A stretch of 64,000 nt of DNA from Rhodospirillales bacterium (GTDB taxonomy: Bacteria; Pseudomonadota; Alphaproteobacteria; Rhodospirillales; Defluviicoccaceae): NCBI GenBank assembly GCA_016793925.1, contig JAEULH010000041.1, positions 33,944-97,943 on the forward strand, read 5' to 3'. Position 1 is the first letter of the stretch; each line of letters starts with the position of its first letter. The translations under genes and the position numbers were made by a program. This document shows positions 34,759-44,443 of the stretch, piece after piece. The notes beneath the pieces are model-generated. The model did no database searches. It was not told the DNA's origin and saw only the letters and a list, made by a program, of their open reading frames with translations.

Positions 34759-35724
34759 ATGAACAGGCTCGCCGTCGTCCTCGCGCTGTGCCTGAGCCTC
34801 TGGCGCGGCGCCGCCGCCGCAGCGCCACCGCCGCCGGCCGTCGTCGCCAGCATCTTTCCCGTCCACGCACTCGTCGCCGCTGTGATGAAGGGCGTGGCCG
34901 AGCCGGCGCTGCTGCTCAAAGGCGGCGGCTCGCCGCATACGGCGACATTGCGCCCCTCCGATGCGGCGGCGCTGCAGGAAGCGGACGTCGTCTTCTGGAT
35001 CGGCCCCGAGATGGAGACGTTCCTGACCAGGCCGCTGCGCACCCTGCCCGCCCGCGCCCGAACGGTGCCGCTGGTCGACGCCCCGGGCGTCACGCTCCTT
35101 CCCTCCCGCACGAGCGGCGCGTGGAACGGGCAGGCTGCGGGCGCCCTGCCCGACCACGACGCCGACGACCATGACGACCACGAAGGGCATGACGACCACG
35201 AACATGGCGAACACGACATGCACATCTGGCTCGATCCGGGCAATGCCATGGCCATGACAGACGCCATCGCCGTCAATCTCGCCCAGGTCGATCCGGCCCG
35301 CGCGGCGGTTTACGCCGCCAACGCCGCGGACCTGCACCAGCGTCTCGAGGCGCTGGACGCGGAGCTGCGGACGAGCCTCGCCCCGGTCGCGGACCGGCCG
35401 TACATCGTCTTTCACGACGCCTACCACTATTTCGAAGCGCGCTACGGCCTGAGGCCGGCGGGCGCGATCACCATCAGCCCGGATCGCGCCCCGGGCGCAC
35501 GCACCCTGGCCGAGATCCGCAACGCCATCTCCGCGACCGGCGCCGTCTGCATCTTCCGCGAGCCGCAGTTCGAGCCGCAGATCGTGTCTACGGTGGCGGC
35601 CGGCATGCCGGTGCGGGTCGCCGTCATCGACCCGCTGGGCACGGACGTCGCACCCGGACCGGACGCGTACTTCACCCTGATGCGCAGGCTGGCCAGGTCC
35701 CTCCGCGACTGTCTCGACGGATGA
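34759..35724 (+). CDS. znuA: Zinc ABC transporter periplasmic binding protein ZnuA
   Basis: A 321-residue cluster A-I binding protein with a signal peptide (about residues 1-22). Metal ligands are visible: His60 in GGGSPHTATLRPSDA, His155 in DMHIWLDPGNAM, and FHDAYHYFEARYGL. A flexible loop at residues 132-155 has alternating His and Asp/Glu (DHDADDHDDHEGHDD), which is characteristic of ZnuA, not manganese-binding relatives. ATG 34759 is preferred to an in-frame TTG at 34741. It is divergent from znuCB and ends 7 bp before the convergent glucosidase gene. Confidence 0.94.
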   Translation: MNRLAVVLALCLSLWRGAAAAAPPPPAVVASIFPVHALVAAVMKGVAEPALLLKGGGSPHTATLRPSDAAALQEADVVFWIGPEMETFLTRPLRTLPARARTVPLVDAPGVTLLPSRTSGAWNGQAAGALPDHDADDHDDHEGHDDHEHGEHDMHIWLDPGNAMAMTDAIAVNLAQVDPARAAVYAANAADLHQRLEALDAELRTSLAPVADRPYIVFHDAYHYFEARYGLRPAGAITISPDRAPGARTLAEIRNAISATGAVCIFREPQFEPQIVSTVAAGMPVRVAVIDPLGTDVAPGPDAYFTLMRRLARSLRDCLDG

Positions 35725-35731
35725 AACCGCA

Positions 35732-37348
35732 TCAGGACGCCCCGTCACCTCCGCCGACGAGGCGGGCGAAGGCCGCGCCGTAGGCGGGCAAGCGCGCGAC
35801 GCGTCCCTCGAACGCGCCGGGAAGACCGTGCCCGGCAAGCGGCGTCGCGCTGTCGGCGGCCGGCAATTCCGCTCGAACGTCAGCGTCGCCAAGATTGAAG
35901 ACGCAGAGGGTCGCCGCCTCGGCCTCGCCGCGGACGAAGGCCAGGACCGGCTCGGCCGTATCGAGGAAACGGATGTCGCCGCCGATGAGCGCGGCCTGCC
36001 TGTTGCGCCAGGCCAGGAAGTGCCGAGCGAAGGCGAGCACGGAATCGGGATCGGCCTCCTGGGCGTCGACCGCGAGCGGCGGATGGCGCGGGTCGATCGG
36101 CAGCCACGGTTCGCTCGAGGAGAAGCCGGCGTGCGGCGCATCGGCCAGCCAGGGCATCGGCGTGCGGGCGCCGTCGCGGCCCTTGTGCCGCGGCCAGAAG
36201 GTCTTGCCCTCCGGGTCCTGGAGCCGGTCGAACGGCACCTCGGCGTGCGGCAGGCCCAACTCCTCGCCCTGATACAGGAAAACGGTCCCGCGCAGGCTTG
36301 TCAGCAGCGCCAGCATCAGCTTGGCGAAGGCCCCAGGATCCGCGGCACTGCGCCCCCAGCGCGTCGCCACCCGAACTACATCGTGGTTGCTGAAGGCCCA
36401 CGAGGGCCAGGCGCTGTCGGACATCGCCCGCATCCGCTCGACGCTGTCACGGATGAAGCGCGCGCCGAACTCGTTGCCGAGGAAAACGAAGCTGTAGGCC
36501 GTGTGGTAGCGCTCCGGTCCGTCGGTGTAGGCGACCATGGTCGCGAGCTGGTCCTCGGCGGCGATTTCGGCGACGGCCATGCACTCGCCGTAGCGGTCCA
36601 GGAGCGCGCGCAGCTTCGGGACGAAAGCCAGCGTCTCCGGGCGGGTGCGATTGTAGATCTGCCGCTGCAGGTAGGATGGCTTGTCCGGCGCCGGATGCGG
36701 CCGCGGCGGATTGTCCCGCAACTGCGGGTCATGCATGAAAAAGTTGGCGACATCGAGCCGGAAACCGTCGACGCCGCGGTCGAGCCAGAACGCGGCGACG
36801 TCGAGAACCGCCTGCTGGACCTGCGGGTTGTGCAGGTTCAGGTCAGGCTGCTCCTTAAGAAAGTTGTGGAGATAATACTGATGGCGCCGCGGCTCCCAGT
36901 CCCAGGCCGGCCCGCCGAACACGGCGAGCCAGTTGTTGGGCGGACCGCCGTCCGGCTTCGGATCGACCCAGACGTACCAGTCGGCTTTGGGGTTCGTCCG
37001 GTCCTGGCGACTTTCCTCGAACCAGGGATGACGGTTCGACGAGTGCGAATAGACCTGATCGATAATGACCTTGAGCCCGAGCCGGTGGGCTTTGGCGAGG
37101 AGCGCGTCGAAGTCTGCAAGCGTGCCGAACCGCGGATCGACGTCTCGGTAGTCGGCGATGTCGTAGCCGAAATCCTTCATCGGCGAGGTGAAGAACGGCG
37201 ACAGCCAGATCCCGTCGACGCCGAGGCTCGCAACGTAGTCGAGGCGGCTGGCGATGCCGGGCAGATCGCCGATGCCATTGCCGTTCGTATCGCGAAAGCT
37301 GCGCGGATAGATCTGGTAGATCACCGCGCCGCGCCACCACTCGCTCAT
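35732..37348 (-). CDS. GH13 alpha-glucosidase (oligo-1,6-glucosidase-like)
   Basis: A 538-residue (beta/alpha)8 enzyme of normal length. Motifs: GVDGIWLSPFFTSPMKDFGY, LKVIIDQVYSHSS, the nucleophile Asp199 in DGFRLDVANFF, the acid/base in MAVAEIAAED, and the transition-state Asp in FSNHDVVR. It starts with WWRGAVIYQIYPRSF, typical of bacterial alpha-glucosidases in the GH13_17/23 area. No signal peptide, so it acts on imported or stored alpha-glucosides such as trehalose, sucrose or isomalto-oligosaccharides; the exact substrate is not clear. ATG 37348 has a GGAGGGG site. Confidence 0.9.
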   Translation of the reverse strand: MSEWWRGAVIYQIYPRSFRDTNGNGIGDLPGIASRLDYVASLGVDGIWLSPFFTSPMKDFGYDIADYRDVDPRFGTLADFDALLAKAHRLGLKVIIDQVYSHSSNRHPWFEESRQDRTNPKADWYVWVDPKPDGGPPNNWLAVFGGPAWDWEPRRHQYYLHNFLKEQPDLNLHNPQVQQAVLDVAAFWLDRGVDGFRLDVANFFMHDPQLRDNPPRPHPAPDKPSYLQRQIYNRTRPETLAFVPKLRALLDRYGECMAVAEIAAEDQLATMVAYTDGPERYHTAYSFVFLGNEFGARFIRDSVERMRAMSDSAWPSWAFSNHDVVRVATRWGRSAADPGAFAKLMLALLTSLRGTVFLYQGEELGLPHAEVPFDRLQDPEGKTFWPRHKGRDGARTPMPWLADAPHAGFSSSEPWLPIDPRHPPLAVDAQEADPDSVLAFARHFLAWRNRQAALIGGDIRFLDTAEPVLAFVRGEAEAATLCVFNLGDADVRAELPAADSATPLAGHGLPGAFEGRVARLPAYGAAFARLVGGGDGAS

Positions 37349-37459
37349 GTCCGTTCCCCTCCTCCCTCGGCCTGCTCCGACGCGGGGCGTCCCGCGCGCT
37401 CCGGGTGGAAAGGCGCGCGCCAGCGAAACCTCGTCGGAAAATAGGGACTGTTCACCGGC

Positions 37460-37732
37460 TCAACGGGTCAGCCAGTCGTTCAAGCCGAGCCCGAACAGCA
37501 CCGCCAGCCAGAAGAACCCCGCCGCCGCGACGAGGCGGATGAGCAGTGTCGCCGAGCGCAGTTCCAGAAAGTACCACAGCAGGACAAGGGCCTGGCCCGC
37601 GGCGAGAGCGATCGTGACGACCCGGGAGACGACGCCGAGATCGAGCCACCGGGCCTGCGCCATGTTCAACGCCAGCAGGCCGATGAGCACCGCGAACACG
37701 ATCAGGTCGCCGGTCCTGATGACTTTCGCCAT
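37460..37732 (-). CDS. Cytochrome c oxidase subunit IV (small membrane subunit)
   Basis: A 90-residue protein with three hydrophobic helices (FAVLIGLLALNMAQ, VVTIALAAGQALVLLWYFLE, AAGFFWLAVLFGLGLN). This matches the size and layout of prokaryotic cytochrome c oxidase subunit IV. The motif WYFLELRS is common in the family. It is the last gene of the respiratory operon, 4 bp after subunit III. It probably stabilises the oxidase complex. Confidence 0.8.
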   Translation of the reverse strand: MAKVIRTGDLIVFAVLIGLLALNMAQARWLDLGVVSRVVTIALAAGQALVLLWYFLELRSATLLIRLVAAAGFFWLAVLFGLGLNDWLTR

Positions 37733-37736
37733 TGCC

Positions 37737-38384
37737 TCAGCCCCCCCGGTCCATGAGGTAGAGGACCGGATAGAGAAAGATCCAGATCATGTCGACGAAG
37801 TGCCAGTAGCGGCCGGCCATCTCGACGACGATGCTTCGCCCCGGCACCGGCACCCGACGCAACCAGACCGCCCCGGCCAGACCGACGACGAGGCAGACGC
37901 CGATGAAGAGGTGGATGGCGTGGAGGCCGGTCGAGACGAAGTAGCCGTTGATGAACAACTCCGCCCCGGTCGTCTCGATCGGGAACGGCTTGCCCACCCC
38001 AGGCATCAGTCCCTTGCCGTAATCGACGTAATACTCGTAGCCCTTTACGCAGAGAAAGGCCATTCCCAGCGCCGCGCTGGCGAGGAGGCAGCCGGTGGTG
38101 ATGCTTCTCGCGCCCTTGCGGGCGGCGGTCACGGCGAGCGTCGTGGTCAGGCTCGATGTCAGCAGCAGGGCCGAGTTCAATCCGCCCAGCCACATGTCGA
38201 GCTTGTCCGTCGCCTCCTGCGCGCCCTGCGGATGGATGACGCGAATAACGATCAGCGCGAAGAACAGCCCGCCGAACATCATCGCCTCGGTGCCGAGAAA
38301 CACCCACATGCCGAGCGCATCGGCCTCGCGCTGCTGGGCGCGATCGCGGAACGGCTCGTGCAGGACGAGCTGGGTTTCAGCCAT
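37737..38384 (-). CDS. Cytochrome c oxidase subunit III
   Basis: A 215-residue membrane protein with about five TM helices, the short form found in caa3 and related oxidases. The motif [17 protein letters not shown] begins helix 1, and the last part reads [15 protein letters not shown] and [20 protein letters not shown], with the conserved WHFVDxxW. ATG 38384 overlaps the subunit I stop by 8 bp. Subunit III supports proton uptake and stability of the oxidase. Confidence 0.94.
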   Translation of the reverse strand: MAETQLVLHEPFRDRAQQREADALGMWVFLGTEAMMFGGLFFALIVIRVIHPQGAQEATDKLDMWLGGLNSALLLTSSLTTTLAVTAARKGARSITTGCLLASAALGMAFLCVKGYEYYVDYGKGLMPGVGKPFPIETTGAELFINGYFVSTGLHAIHLFIGVCLVVGLAGAVWLRRVPVPGRSIVVEMAGRYWHFVDMIWIFLYPVLYLMDRGG

Positions 38385-40011
38385 GGTGCGTCGCTCCGCC
38401 GTCGGCTGCGACCGGGTAGGCATAGGCCTCCGCGGTAACGACCGGGATCTCGGGGAAATTGTGCTTTGGCGGCGGCGAACTCGTGGTCCATTCGAGCCCC
38501 GCGGCGCCCCACGGGTTCGGGCCGGCGATTTTGCCATAGCGCAGCGACCAGAGGAGATAGAAGAACGGGAACAGGTAGGCGACGGCAAGGATGCTGGCGC
38601 CGGCGCTGGACATGACGTTGAGAACCTGAAACTCCGGCGGATAGGTGAAGTATCGGCGCGGCATCCCGAGGTAGCCGAGGATGAACTGCGGGAAAAACGT
38701 CAGATTGAAGCCGAAGAAGACGAAAGCCGCGGAGATGCGCCCCCACCACTCCGGATACATCCGGCCGGTGATTTTCGGCCACCAGTAGTGCAACGCGCCG
38801 AGATAGCCCATCACCGTCGCGCCGACCATGATGTAATGGAAATGCGCGACGACGAAGTACGTGTCGGTGACGTGCACATCGACGGCGAGACTGGCCACGA
38901 ACAGCCCGGTGATTCCGCCGACGACGAACAGCCCGATGAAGCCCATGGCGTAGAGCATAGGCGTGTCGAGCGCGATCTGCCCCTTATAGAGCGTCGCCGT
39001 CCAGTTGTAGACCTTGATCGCCGACGGCACGGCAATAAGAAAGCTGAGGATGGAGAAGACCATGCCGGCGTACATCGACTGGCCGGAGACGAACATGTGG
39101 TGGCCCCAGACCATGAAGCCGAGCGTGGCGATGGCGAGGCTGGAAAAGGCGACGAACGAGTAGCCGAAGATCCGCCGGCGCGAAAAGGCCGTGACGAGCT
39201 CGGTGACGACCCCCATCGCCGGCAGGATCATGATGTAAACGGCGGGGTGGCTGTAGAACCAGAACAGGTGCTGGAACAGAAGCGGATCGCCCCCCAGCGC
39301 CGGATCGAACACGCCGATCCCGAGCAGCCGCTCGGCCGCGATCAGGATCAGCGAGATCGCAAGCACCGGCGTCGCCAGGACGAGGATCAGGGAGGTGGCG
39401 TAGTGCGTCCAGACGAAGATCGGCAGGCGGAACCAGGTCATGCCCGGCGCCCGCAGCTTGTGGATGGTGACGATGAAATTCAGCCCGGTGGCGATCGATG
39501 AGAAGCCCGAGATGAACACGCCGATGATCGCGGCGATGACGTGGCTGTTCGAGAACATCGAGCTGTAGGGCGTGTAGAAGGTCCAGCCGGTGTCGACCCC
39601 GCCCGCGACCAGGGCATACATGGTGAACGACGCCCCGAACATGAGGATGTACCAGCTCGCGAGGTTCAGCCTGGGAAAGGCGAGGTCGCGCGCGCCGATC
39701 ATCAGCGGGATAAGGAAATTGCCGAAGGTGGCCGGGATCGACGGGATCAGGAAGAACCAGACCATGATCACGCCGTGGATGGTGAACGCCTTGTTGTAGC
39801 CGTCGGCGGTCAGGATCGCGCCTTCGGGGGTGATCAGGTTGATCCGCACCGCCGCCGCCGCCGCTCCGCCGAGGAAGAAGAACGCCGTTACCGAGATCAT
39901 GTAGAGGACGGCGATGCGTTTGTGGTCGGTCGTCAGCAACCACGAGCGCAAGGTGTAGCCGGCCTTGAGATAGCTCGGCTCGGCTGCGGCTTCGGCGGCG
40001 ATCGATGTCAT
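38377..40011 (-). CDS. Cytochrome c oxidase subunit I
   Basis: A 544-residue haem-copper oxidase core with twelve TM helices. The ligands are all visible: the low-spin haem His in [13 protein letters not shown], the CuB His and its cross-linked Tyr in [16 protein letters not shown], the CuB His pair in [10 protein letters not shown], and the haem a3 and low-spin haem His in [11 protein letters not shown]. The Tyr in SHPAVY marks it as an A-family enzyme. It reduces oxygen to water and pumps protons. It lies 13 bp after subunit II and overlaps subunit III by 8 bp. Confidence 0.97.
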   Translation of the reverse strand: MTSIAAEAAAEPSYLKAGYTLRSWLLTTDHKRIAVLYMISVTAFFFLGGAAAAAVRINLITPEGAILTADGYNKAFTIHGVIMVWFFLIPSIPATFGNFLIPLMIGARDLAFPRLNLASWYILMFGASFTMYALVAGGVDTGWTFYTPYSSMFSNSHVIAAIIGVFISGFSSIATGLNFIVTIHKLRAPGMTWFRLPIFVWTHYATSLILVLATPVLAISLILIAAERLLGIGVFDPALGGDPLLFQHLFWFYSHPAVYIMILPAMGVVTELVTAFSRRRIFGYSFVAFSSLAIATLGFMVWGHHMFVSGQSMYAGMVFSILSFLIAVPSAIKVYNWTATLYKGQIALDTPMLYAMGFIGLFVVGGITGLFVASLAVDVHVTDTYFVVAHFHYIMVGATVMGYLGALHYWWPKITGRMYPEWWGRISAAFVFFGFNLTFFPQFILGYLGMPRRYFTYPPEFQVLNVMSSAGASILAVAYLFPFFYLLWSLRYGKIAGPNPWGAAGLEWTTSSPPPKHNFPEIPVVTAEAYAYPVAADGGATHHG

Positions 40012-40024
40012 CCGCGTCCCTTCT

Positions 40025-40960
40025 TCAGCTCAGCGATTTGATGTAGGCGATGAGCTTCAAGAGGTCTTCCTCGCTCACCTGCCCCTGGAAGGTCGGCATG
40101 ATCGGCTTGTAGCCGGCCGCGACCTGCTTTTTCGGAAACAGAACGCTGTCGCGAATGTAGCGTTCGTCGGCGATGACCGTTCCGCCGCCGTCGAGCGGCA
40201 CCGGCGAGCCGTAAACCCCGGCCAGGTTCGGCGCGCGAACGGAGGAGTTGGCGCCGTGACAGCCGCTGCAACCGTACTTGCGAAAGAGCGCCTCGCCGGC
40301 GGCCGCCAGCGACGTGTCGGCCCCGGCCTGGCCGAGCCAGCGCTGGTAGCCTTCCGGATCCAGGACAATGAGCGAGCCGCCCATGCGCGCGTGATCGGTG
40401 CCGCAGAACTCGGCGCAATGGAGGTGGTACTCGCCGACCTTGTCGGCCTTGAACCAGAGCCGGGTGTAGCGACCCGGCAGCACGTCCTGCTTGATGCGCA
40501 GCGCCGGGAAATAGAGGCTATGGATCACATCCTCGGAGATCATCGTGAGCTCGACCGGCGTGTTCACGGGAACGTGCAGGGTGTCGATCTCGCGCTGACC
40601 GCCCGGGTGCTCGAACTTCCACATCCACTGCTTGGCGACGACGTCGATGCCGAGGCTGTCCGCCGGCGGGTGGAACAGGTCGAAGTAAAGGCTCGCCGCC
40701 CAGGCGAAGAACACGCCGGCCAGGAGGAAGGGGATGACCGACCACGAGGCTTCAAGCCAGACGTTGCGGCTGGCGCTCGGGCTGCGGTCGGCCATCGAGC
40801 CGCGCCGGTATTTCACGGCGAAGTAGATCATGGCGGCGAAGACCGGCAGAACCAGAACGACCAGCAGCGCCGTGAACGCCAGGATGACCCAGTCGACCTG
40901 CTGGGCGTGCTGGGAAAGCTGCACCGGCCACAGCTCGACGCCTTTCGTCGGCTCCATCAT
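40025..40960 (-). CDS. caa3-type cytochrome c oxidase subunit II with fused cytochrome c
   Basis: A 311-residue protein. Two TM helices (residues 20-105) precede the CuA cupredoxin domain, with ligands in [21 protein letters not shown]-terminal cytochrome c domain follows: CSGCH and the axial Met in [18 protein letters not shown]. The fusion defines a caa3-type oxidase, which accepts electrons through its own haem c. Two adjacent ATGs (40960 and 40957) are possible; the second has better spacing from GGGAGG. It overlaps the SCO gene by a few bases. Confidence 0.95.
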   Translation of the reverse strand: MMEPTKGVELWPVQLSQHAQQVDWVILAFTALLVVLVLPVFAAMIYFAVKYRRGSMADRSPSASRNVWLEASWSVIPFLLAGVFFAWAASLYFDLFHPPADSLGIDVVAKQWMWKFEHPGGQREIDTLHVPVNTPVELTMISEDVIHSLYFPALRIKQDVLPGRYTRLWFKADKVGEYHLHCAEFCGTDHARMGGSLIVLDPEGYQRWLGQAGADTSLAAAGEALFRKYGCSGCHGANSSVRAPNLAGVYGSPVPLDGGGTVIADERYIRDSVLFPKKQVAAGYKPIMPTFQGQVSEEDLLKLIAYIKSLS

Positions 40961-41796
40961 GCGCCTCCCTGCGCACCGGCGCCGTGTTCACGACGATCGC
41001 GACGCTCCCGGCGCTCCCGGCGCAGGGCGACGACGATGAACCCGGCGAGGGCAGCGAAGGTGGCGAGCCCGCCGGCGCGCAGGGAGCCCTGGATGATCGA
41101 GCCGTAGCGCCCTGTCACCGGATCGTAGTGGTAGCAGAGGAGAAGGAGCTGGTCGCTCAGCGACCCGACCTTGCCCTGACCGGCGTCGGTCAGGGCGAGG
41201 CGCAGGTCGGTCGGCTGATACTGAACGCCGTAGAGCCAGCGGGCCAGGATGCCGTTGGGCGCGACGACCGCGACGGCCGCGACGTGGGCGAACTGCTGGA
41301 TGCGATCGTCCCAGGCGAACCGGAAGCCGATCGCGTCGGTGACCGCGGCGATGGCCGCCTTGTCGCCGGTCAGGAAATGGACCCCGTTGCCGGCCCCGTC
41401 CCGGCCCAGGATGCGGAGCGCCTCGGACTTTGCCTTGGCCGCGTCGGCGGGCGTCTCGCCTGGATCGATGCTGATTGCAACGACCTCGAAGGCCTCGCCG
41501 GGCGTCCAGCCGAGGCTCCTGAGCCCGGTGAAGAGGCCCGAGAGGGTGACCCCGCACAGGTTCGGACAGGTGTAGTAGACCGGCGCCAGAAGCACCGGCT
41601 TGCGCCCGAAATAGTCGCCGAGACGCACCGGCTGGCCCTCGTCGTCAACGAACATGGCGCCCGCAGGGACCGCCGCGCCCGGCCGCTGTTCGATCTTTGC
41701 CGCGGCGAAGGGATCGAACGTCTGCTGCGCGCGGCCGGGCAGGGGTGCGATCGCCATGAGGAGCGCCGTGGCGAAGAGGACGCCAAACCCCTTCAA
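40957..41796 (-). CDS. SCO1/SenC-family copper chaperone for CuA assembly
   Basis: A 279-residue periplasmic thioredoxin-fold protein with a signal peptide and, unusually, an extra C-terminal TM helix (GGLATFAALAGFIVVALRR) that anchors it. Copper ligands: CPNLC in VYYTCPNLCGVTLSG and the distal His in QQFAHVAAVAVV. It delivers copper to CuA of subunit II, whose gene follows directly. Start TTG 41796 is chosen because GGGGAGG lies 6 bases upstream and the codon forms a TTGA overlap with the preceding gene; the longer frame to 41868 is not needed. Confidence 0.9.
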   Translation of the reverse strand: MKGFGVLFATALLMAIAPLPGRAQQTFDPFAAAKIEQRPGAAVPAGAMFVDDEGQPVRLGDYFGRKPVLLAPVYYTCPNLCGVTLSGLFTGLRSLGWTPGEAFEVVAISIDPGETPADAAKAKSEALRILGRDGAGNGVHFLTGDKAAIAAVTDAIGFRFAWDDRIQQFAHVAAVAVVAPNGILARWLYGVQYQPTDLRLALTDAGQGKVGSLSDQLLLLCYHYDPVTGRYGSIIQGSLRAGGLATFAALAGFIVVALRRERRERRDRREHGAGAQGGA

Positions 41797-42236
41797 GGCT
41801 GCCTCCCCTCTCGAGCAGGCGGTGCATCGGCGGGCGCGCCTCCAGGCGCCGGCGGCGTTTGCGGCCAACCGTGCTCTGCAAGTAGCGCCATGGCGCGGTC
41901 GATCGGGATCCGGGCGATCCCTCGACCGCGGTCGACCCAGCCGTAATTCGTCAGGATCTGGCTCTCGTGCTCGCGCAACGCCGCAAGGTCGGCTTGCGGA
42001 TTGACCTGCAGCTTCGGTCCGGGAATGGGCGCGCTGCTGGTCTCGATCGCGGTCGCGCGCTCCGGCGGCTTCAGGCTTTGCAGGATCTGGATCATGCCCC
42101 AGATCCCGGCGCCGAAAACGACGATAAGGAGGACCAGGCCCGGCGCGACCCAGACGATGCGGTCAACGCGCGCGTCGCTGGGCTCGTAGCCGTGGACGAG
42201 CGCCTTGCGGGAAACCTTCCTGCCGCCCTCAGCCAT
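41793..42236 (-). CDS. Uncharacterised membrane-anchored protein of the ACIII-caa3 operon
   Basis: A 147-residue protein with one TM helix (IVWVAPGLVLLIVVFGAGIWG, near residues 27-47) and a periplasmic domain. The domain holds the motif YGWVDRGRGIARIPIDRAM, with a proline- and alanine-rich C-terminal tail. I recall similar LxxYGWVDxxxGxxRIPIxRAM proteins encoded beside quinol-oxidising and cytochrome oxidase genes in other phyla, but know no assigned function. It overlaps actF by 8 bp and the SCO gene by 4 bp, so it is expressed together with both complexes. It might be an assembly factor or a link in a supercomplex. Confidence 0.72.
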   Translation of the reverse strand: MAEGGRKVSRKALVHGYEPSDARVDRIVWVAPGLVLLIVVFGAGIWGMIQILQSLKPPERATAIETSSAPIPGPKLQVNPQADLAALREHESQILTNYGWVDRGRGIARIPIDRAMALLAEHGWPQTPPAPGGAPADAPPAREGRQP

Positions 42237-43365
42237 GGCGCAGCCTCTCCGCGCCGACCATCACCCGGTCCCGGCTCGCCGGCAGCGTCCACAGGAACAG
42301 ACCCAGCCACAGCCCGCCGATGCCGATCAGCGCGCAGACGGCGAGCGGCACCTGGATCCAACCCTGCTCGCCGAAAGCGGGAAGCACGAGCCAGACGATA
42401 TGGACGAAGCGCATGGCCAGGACGACCGCTGCCAGCGCGGTCAGGATGCGCCAGTTCGCCCGCGCCCGCGGCGAAAGCAGGACGAGGAACGGCAGCGCCG
42501 CATGGAGAAGGCCGATCGCCCAGACGACCGGCGTCCAGCCGCCGCCGACGCGCGCCTGATACCAGGCGACCGAGTCGGGCAGATCGCCCGACCAGATGAC
42601 CAGGTATTGCATGAACACGATGTAGGTCCAGAACAGGATGCAGCCGAGAAGGGCGCCGCTCAGCACCCTGGTCTCGCCCTCCCCGAACGGATTTCGCCCC
42701 TCCGCATCGCGCCCGAGCAGGGCCACGGCGCAGATCGAGAACGCGAGGCCGGCGATGAGGGCGTCTGTGAGGAAGATCCAACCGTAGGCAGAAGAGGCGA
42801 ACTTCGGCTCCAGCGACATCGCCCAGTCGACGGCTGCGAAGGTGACGCTCAACACGTAAAGAATGGCGCCGATGGCGGCGATCGCCCGCAGCCGCGGCCG
42901 GCGTACGAGCGCTCCCTCGCCCCACGCCAGAAGCACGCCCAGGCCCACCCAGACGATCAGGTAGCCGACCCCGCGGATGGTGAAGAAGGTCGCGTCGAGA
43001 TAGCCGGCCTTGGCCGCGACCCTGGCTTCCGCCATGACCTCCGGCCTATGCCATGGGTAGAGGTCGGCCTGGAAGATGAAGATCGGGAGGACCAGGAGCG
43101 CGATCAGCGGCAGCGTCCGGCTCGCCGCCGCGGCGACGTCGCCGAGGACGAGCCCCCACGCGCCGCCGATCAACTGATAGGTGATCAGCATGCCGAGAGC
43201 GCCGATCGGGATCGTCGCCCAGCAAAGGAGCGCGACCAGGTAGGGCGCCATGACATCGGCTCCGGCCAGCGCCGCGATGGCTACGGCGACGACGAGCGCG
43301 CCCGCCCCGAGCACCGCCGCCGCAAGAGCCGCGTTCCCGGCGCGGCGGCGACCGAACGCCCTCAT
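42229..43365 (-). CDS. actF: Alternative Complex III subunit ActF
   Basis: A 378-residue integral membrane protein with about ten TM helices and little soluble sequence, matching ActF, a quinone-interacting NrfD/PsrC-like subunit of Alternative Complex III. Segments such as PIGALGMLITYQLIGGAWG, DWAMSLEPKFASSAYGWIF and ILFWTYIVFMQYLVIWSGDLP agree with family members as I recall them. ATG 43365 overlaps actE by ATGA. It is the last act gene before the small uncharacterised protein. Confidence 0.9.
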   Translation of the reverse strand: MRAFGRRRAGNAALAAAVLGAGALVVAVAIAALAGADVMAPYLVALLCWATIPIGALGMLITYQLIGGAWGLVLGDVAAAASRTLPLIALLVLPIFIFQADLYPWHRPEVMAEARVAAKAGYLDATFFTIRGVGYLIVWVGLGVLLAWGEGALVRRPRLRAIAAIGAILYVLSVTFAAVDWAMSLEPKFASSAYGWIFLTDALIAGLAFSICAVALLGRDAEGRNPFGEGETRVLSGALLGCILFWTYIVFMQYLVIWSGDLPDSVAWYQARVGGGWTPVVWAIGLLHAALPFLVLLSPRARANWRILTALAAVVLAMRFVHIVWLVLPAFGEQGWIQVPLAVCALIGIGGLWLGLFLWTLPASRDRVMVGAERLRHG

Positions 43366-43907
43366 CGGCCCGCCCCCTCCAGGCGCTCACGCGCATCGGC
43401 GGGAAGAGCCGCGACTTCGACGTTCTGGCTGAGTTGCAGGGCGCGGATGTAGGCGACGATGGCCCAGCGATCCGTCGGCGGCACGCGCGAGGCGTACGAA
43501 TACATGGCGCCATAGCCGTTGGCGATGACCTGGAGGAAGTGCTCGTCGGGCGCCTCGCGCAGGCGCTGGCTGTGGAAGCTTGGCGGATGCGGCATGCCGC
43601 GCTGGACGATCATTCCTTCGCCGTCGCCGAGCCGGCTGTGACAGGGAGAGCAGAAGATGTCGAAGCGCTCCTGGCCGCGCGCGAGGAGCGCCGCGCTCAT
43701 CGCCGGCCGCTCGCCGAGCGTTGCCTCGTAGGCGAGTTCACCGCGCGCAACGGTGCCGGGCGGCGGCGCCTGGACCACCTTGCCGTCTTCGAACAGCTTG
43801 CTTTCGCCCCAGACGATGTCCTTGTCCTGCTTGATCATCCGCTGGTCGCACGCGGCGATCAGGAGAAGCGCGCCCAGTGCGCCGAGAACCGCCGCCCGAC
43901 CCGTCAT
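43362..43907 (-). CDS. actE: Alternative Complex III subunit ActE, monohaem cytochrome c lipoprotein
   Basis: A 181-residue periplasmic lipoprotein. The lipobox LLIAAC is at about residues 15-20. One haem c site is FCSPCHSRLGDGEGM, followed by RGMPHPPSFH, with a C-terminal TDRWAIVAYIRALQLSQN. In ACIII, ActE passes electrons from ActA/ActB to the oxidase. ATG 43907 starts the signal peptide and overlaps actD by 4 bp. The upstream in-frame extension is a shadow of actD. Confidence 0.93.
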   Translation of the reverse strand: MTGRAAVLGALGALLLIAACDQRMIKQDKDIVWGESKLFEDGKVVQAPPPGTVARGELAYEATLGERPAMSAALLARGQERFDIFCSPCHSRLGDGEGMIVQRGMPHPPSFHSQRLREAPDEHFLQVIANGYGAMYSYASRVPPTDRWAIVAYIRALQLSQNVEVAALPADARERLEGAGR

Positions 43908-44443
43908 GCCGGCACCTCGTGAATGGCGACGGCGCCCAACTCGTCGAGCACGGCGCGGCCGGCGGGGTAGCTGAGATGCGGCTCCGTGGGCGCGACCCAC
44001 AGGAAAAACCGGTCGTCGCTGGCGCAGCCGAAGCGCTCCGCCTCGAAAACCGGGTGATGCAGGCGCGGCAGCCCGTTTTCGACGAGCATGCCGACGACGG
44101 CGGCGAGGACGGCTCCCAGCACCGCCAGCTCGAAGGCCGGCAGGATGAACGCCGGCCAGGCGGCCAGCGGCCGGCCGCCGACGTTGATCGGATAGGAGAC
44201 GACGTTCGCGTACCACTGCATGAACAGCCCGCCGAACGCGCCGGCTGCGCCGCCGATCAGCGCAAACCACGGGATGCGCGTGGCCCTGTCGCCGATCGTC
44301 TGGGCCAGGCCCTCGAGCGGGAACGGCGTGAAGGCGTCGAGCTGACGATAGCCGGCCTCGCGGACGCGCCCTGCGGCGGCGAGAAGGTCGTCGCCGTTCG
44401 CGAACTCCAAAAGGAGCGCGCGCGGGTTATTGGCTTCGGGCAT
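43904..44443 (-). CDS. actD: Alternative Complex III subunit ActD (DUF3341)
   Basis: A 179-residue membrane protein with two TM helices (about residues 60-80 and 95-118) and soluble ends. Diagnostic segments are AGYRQLDAFTPFPLEGL near residue 30, YPINVGGRPLAAWPAFILPA, and the end DRFFLWVAPTE. ActD packs against ActC and ActF. It overlaps actC by 17 bp and actE by 4 bp, consistent with coupled translation. Confidence 0.92.
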   Translation of the reverse strand: MPEANNPRALLLEFANGDDLLAAAGRVREAGYRQLDAFTPFPLEGLAQTIGDRATRIPWFALIGGAAGAFGGLFMQWYANVVSYPINVGGRPLAAWPAFILPAFELAVLGAVLAAVVGMLVENGLPRLHHPVFEAERFGCASDDRFFLWVAPTEPHLSYPAGRAVLDELGAVAIHEVPA

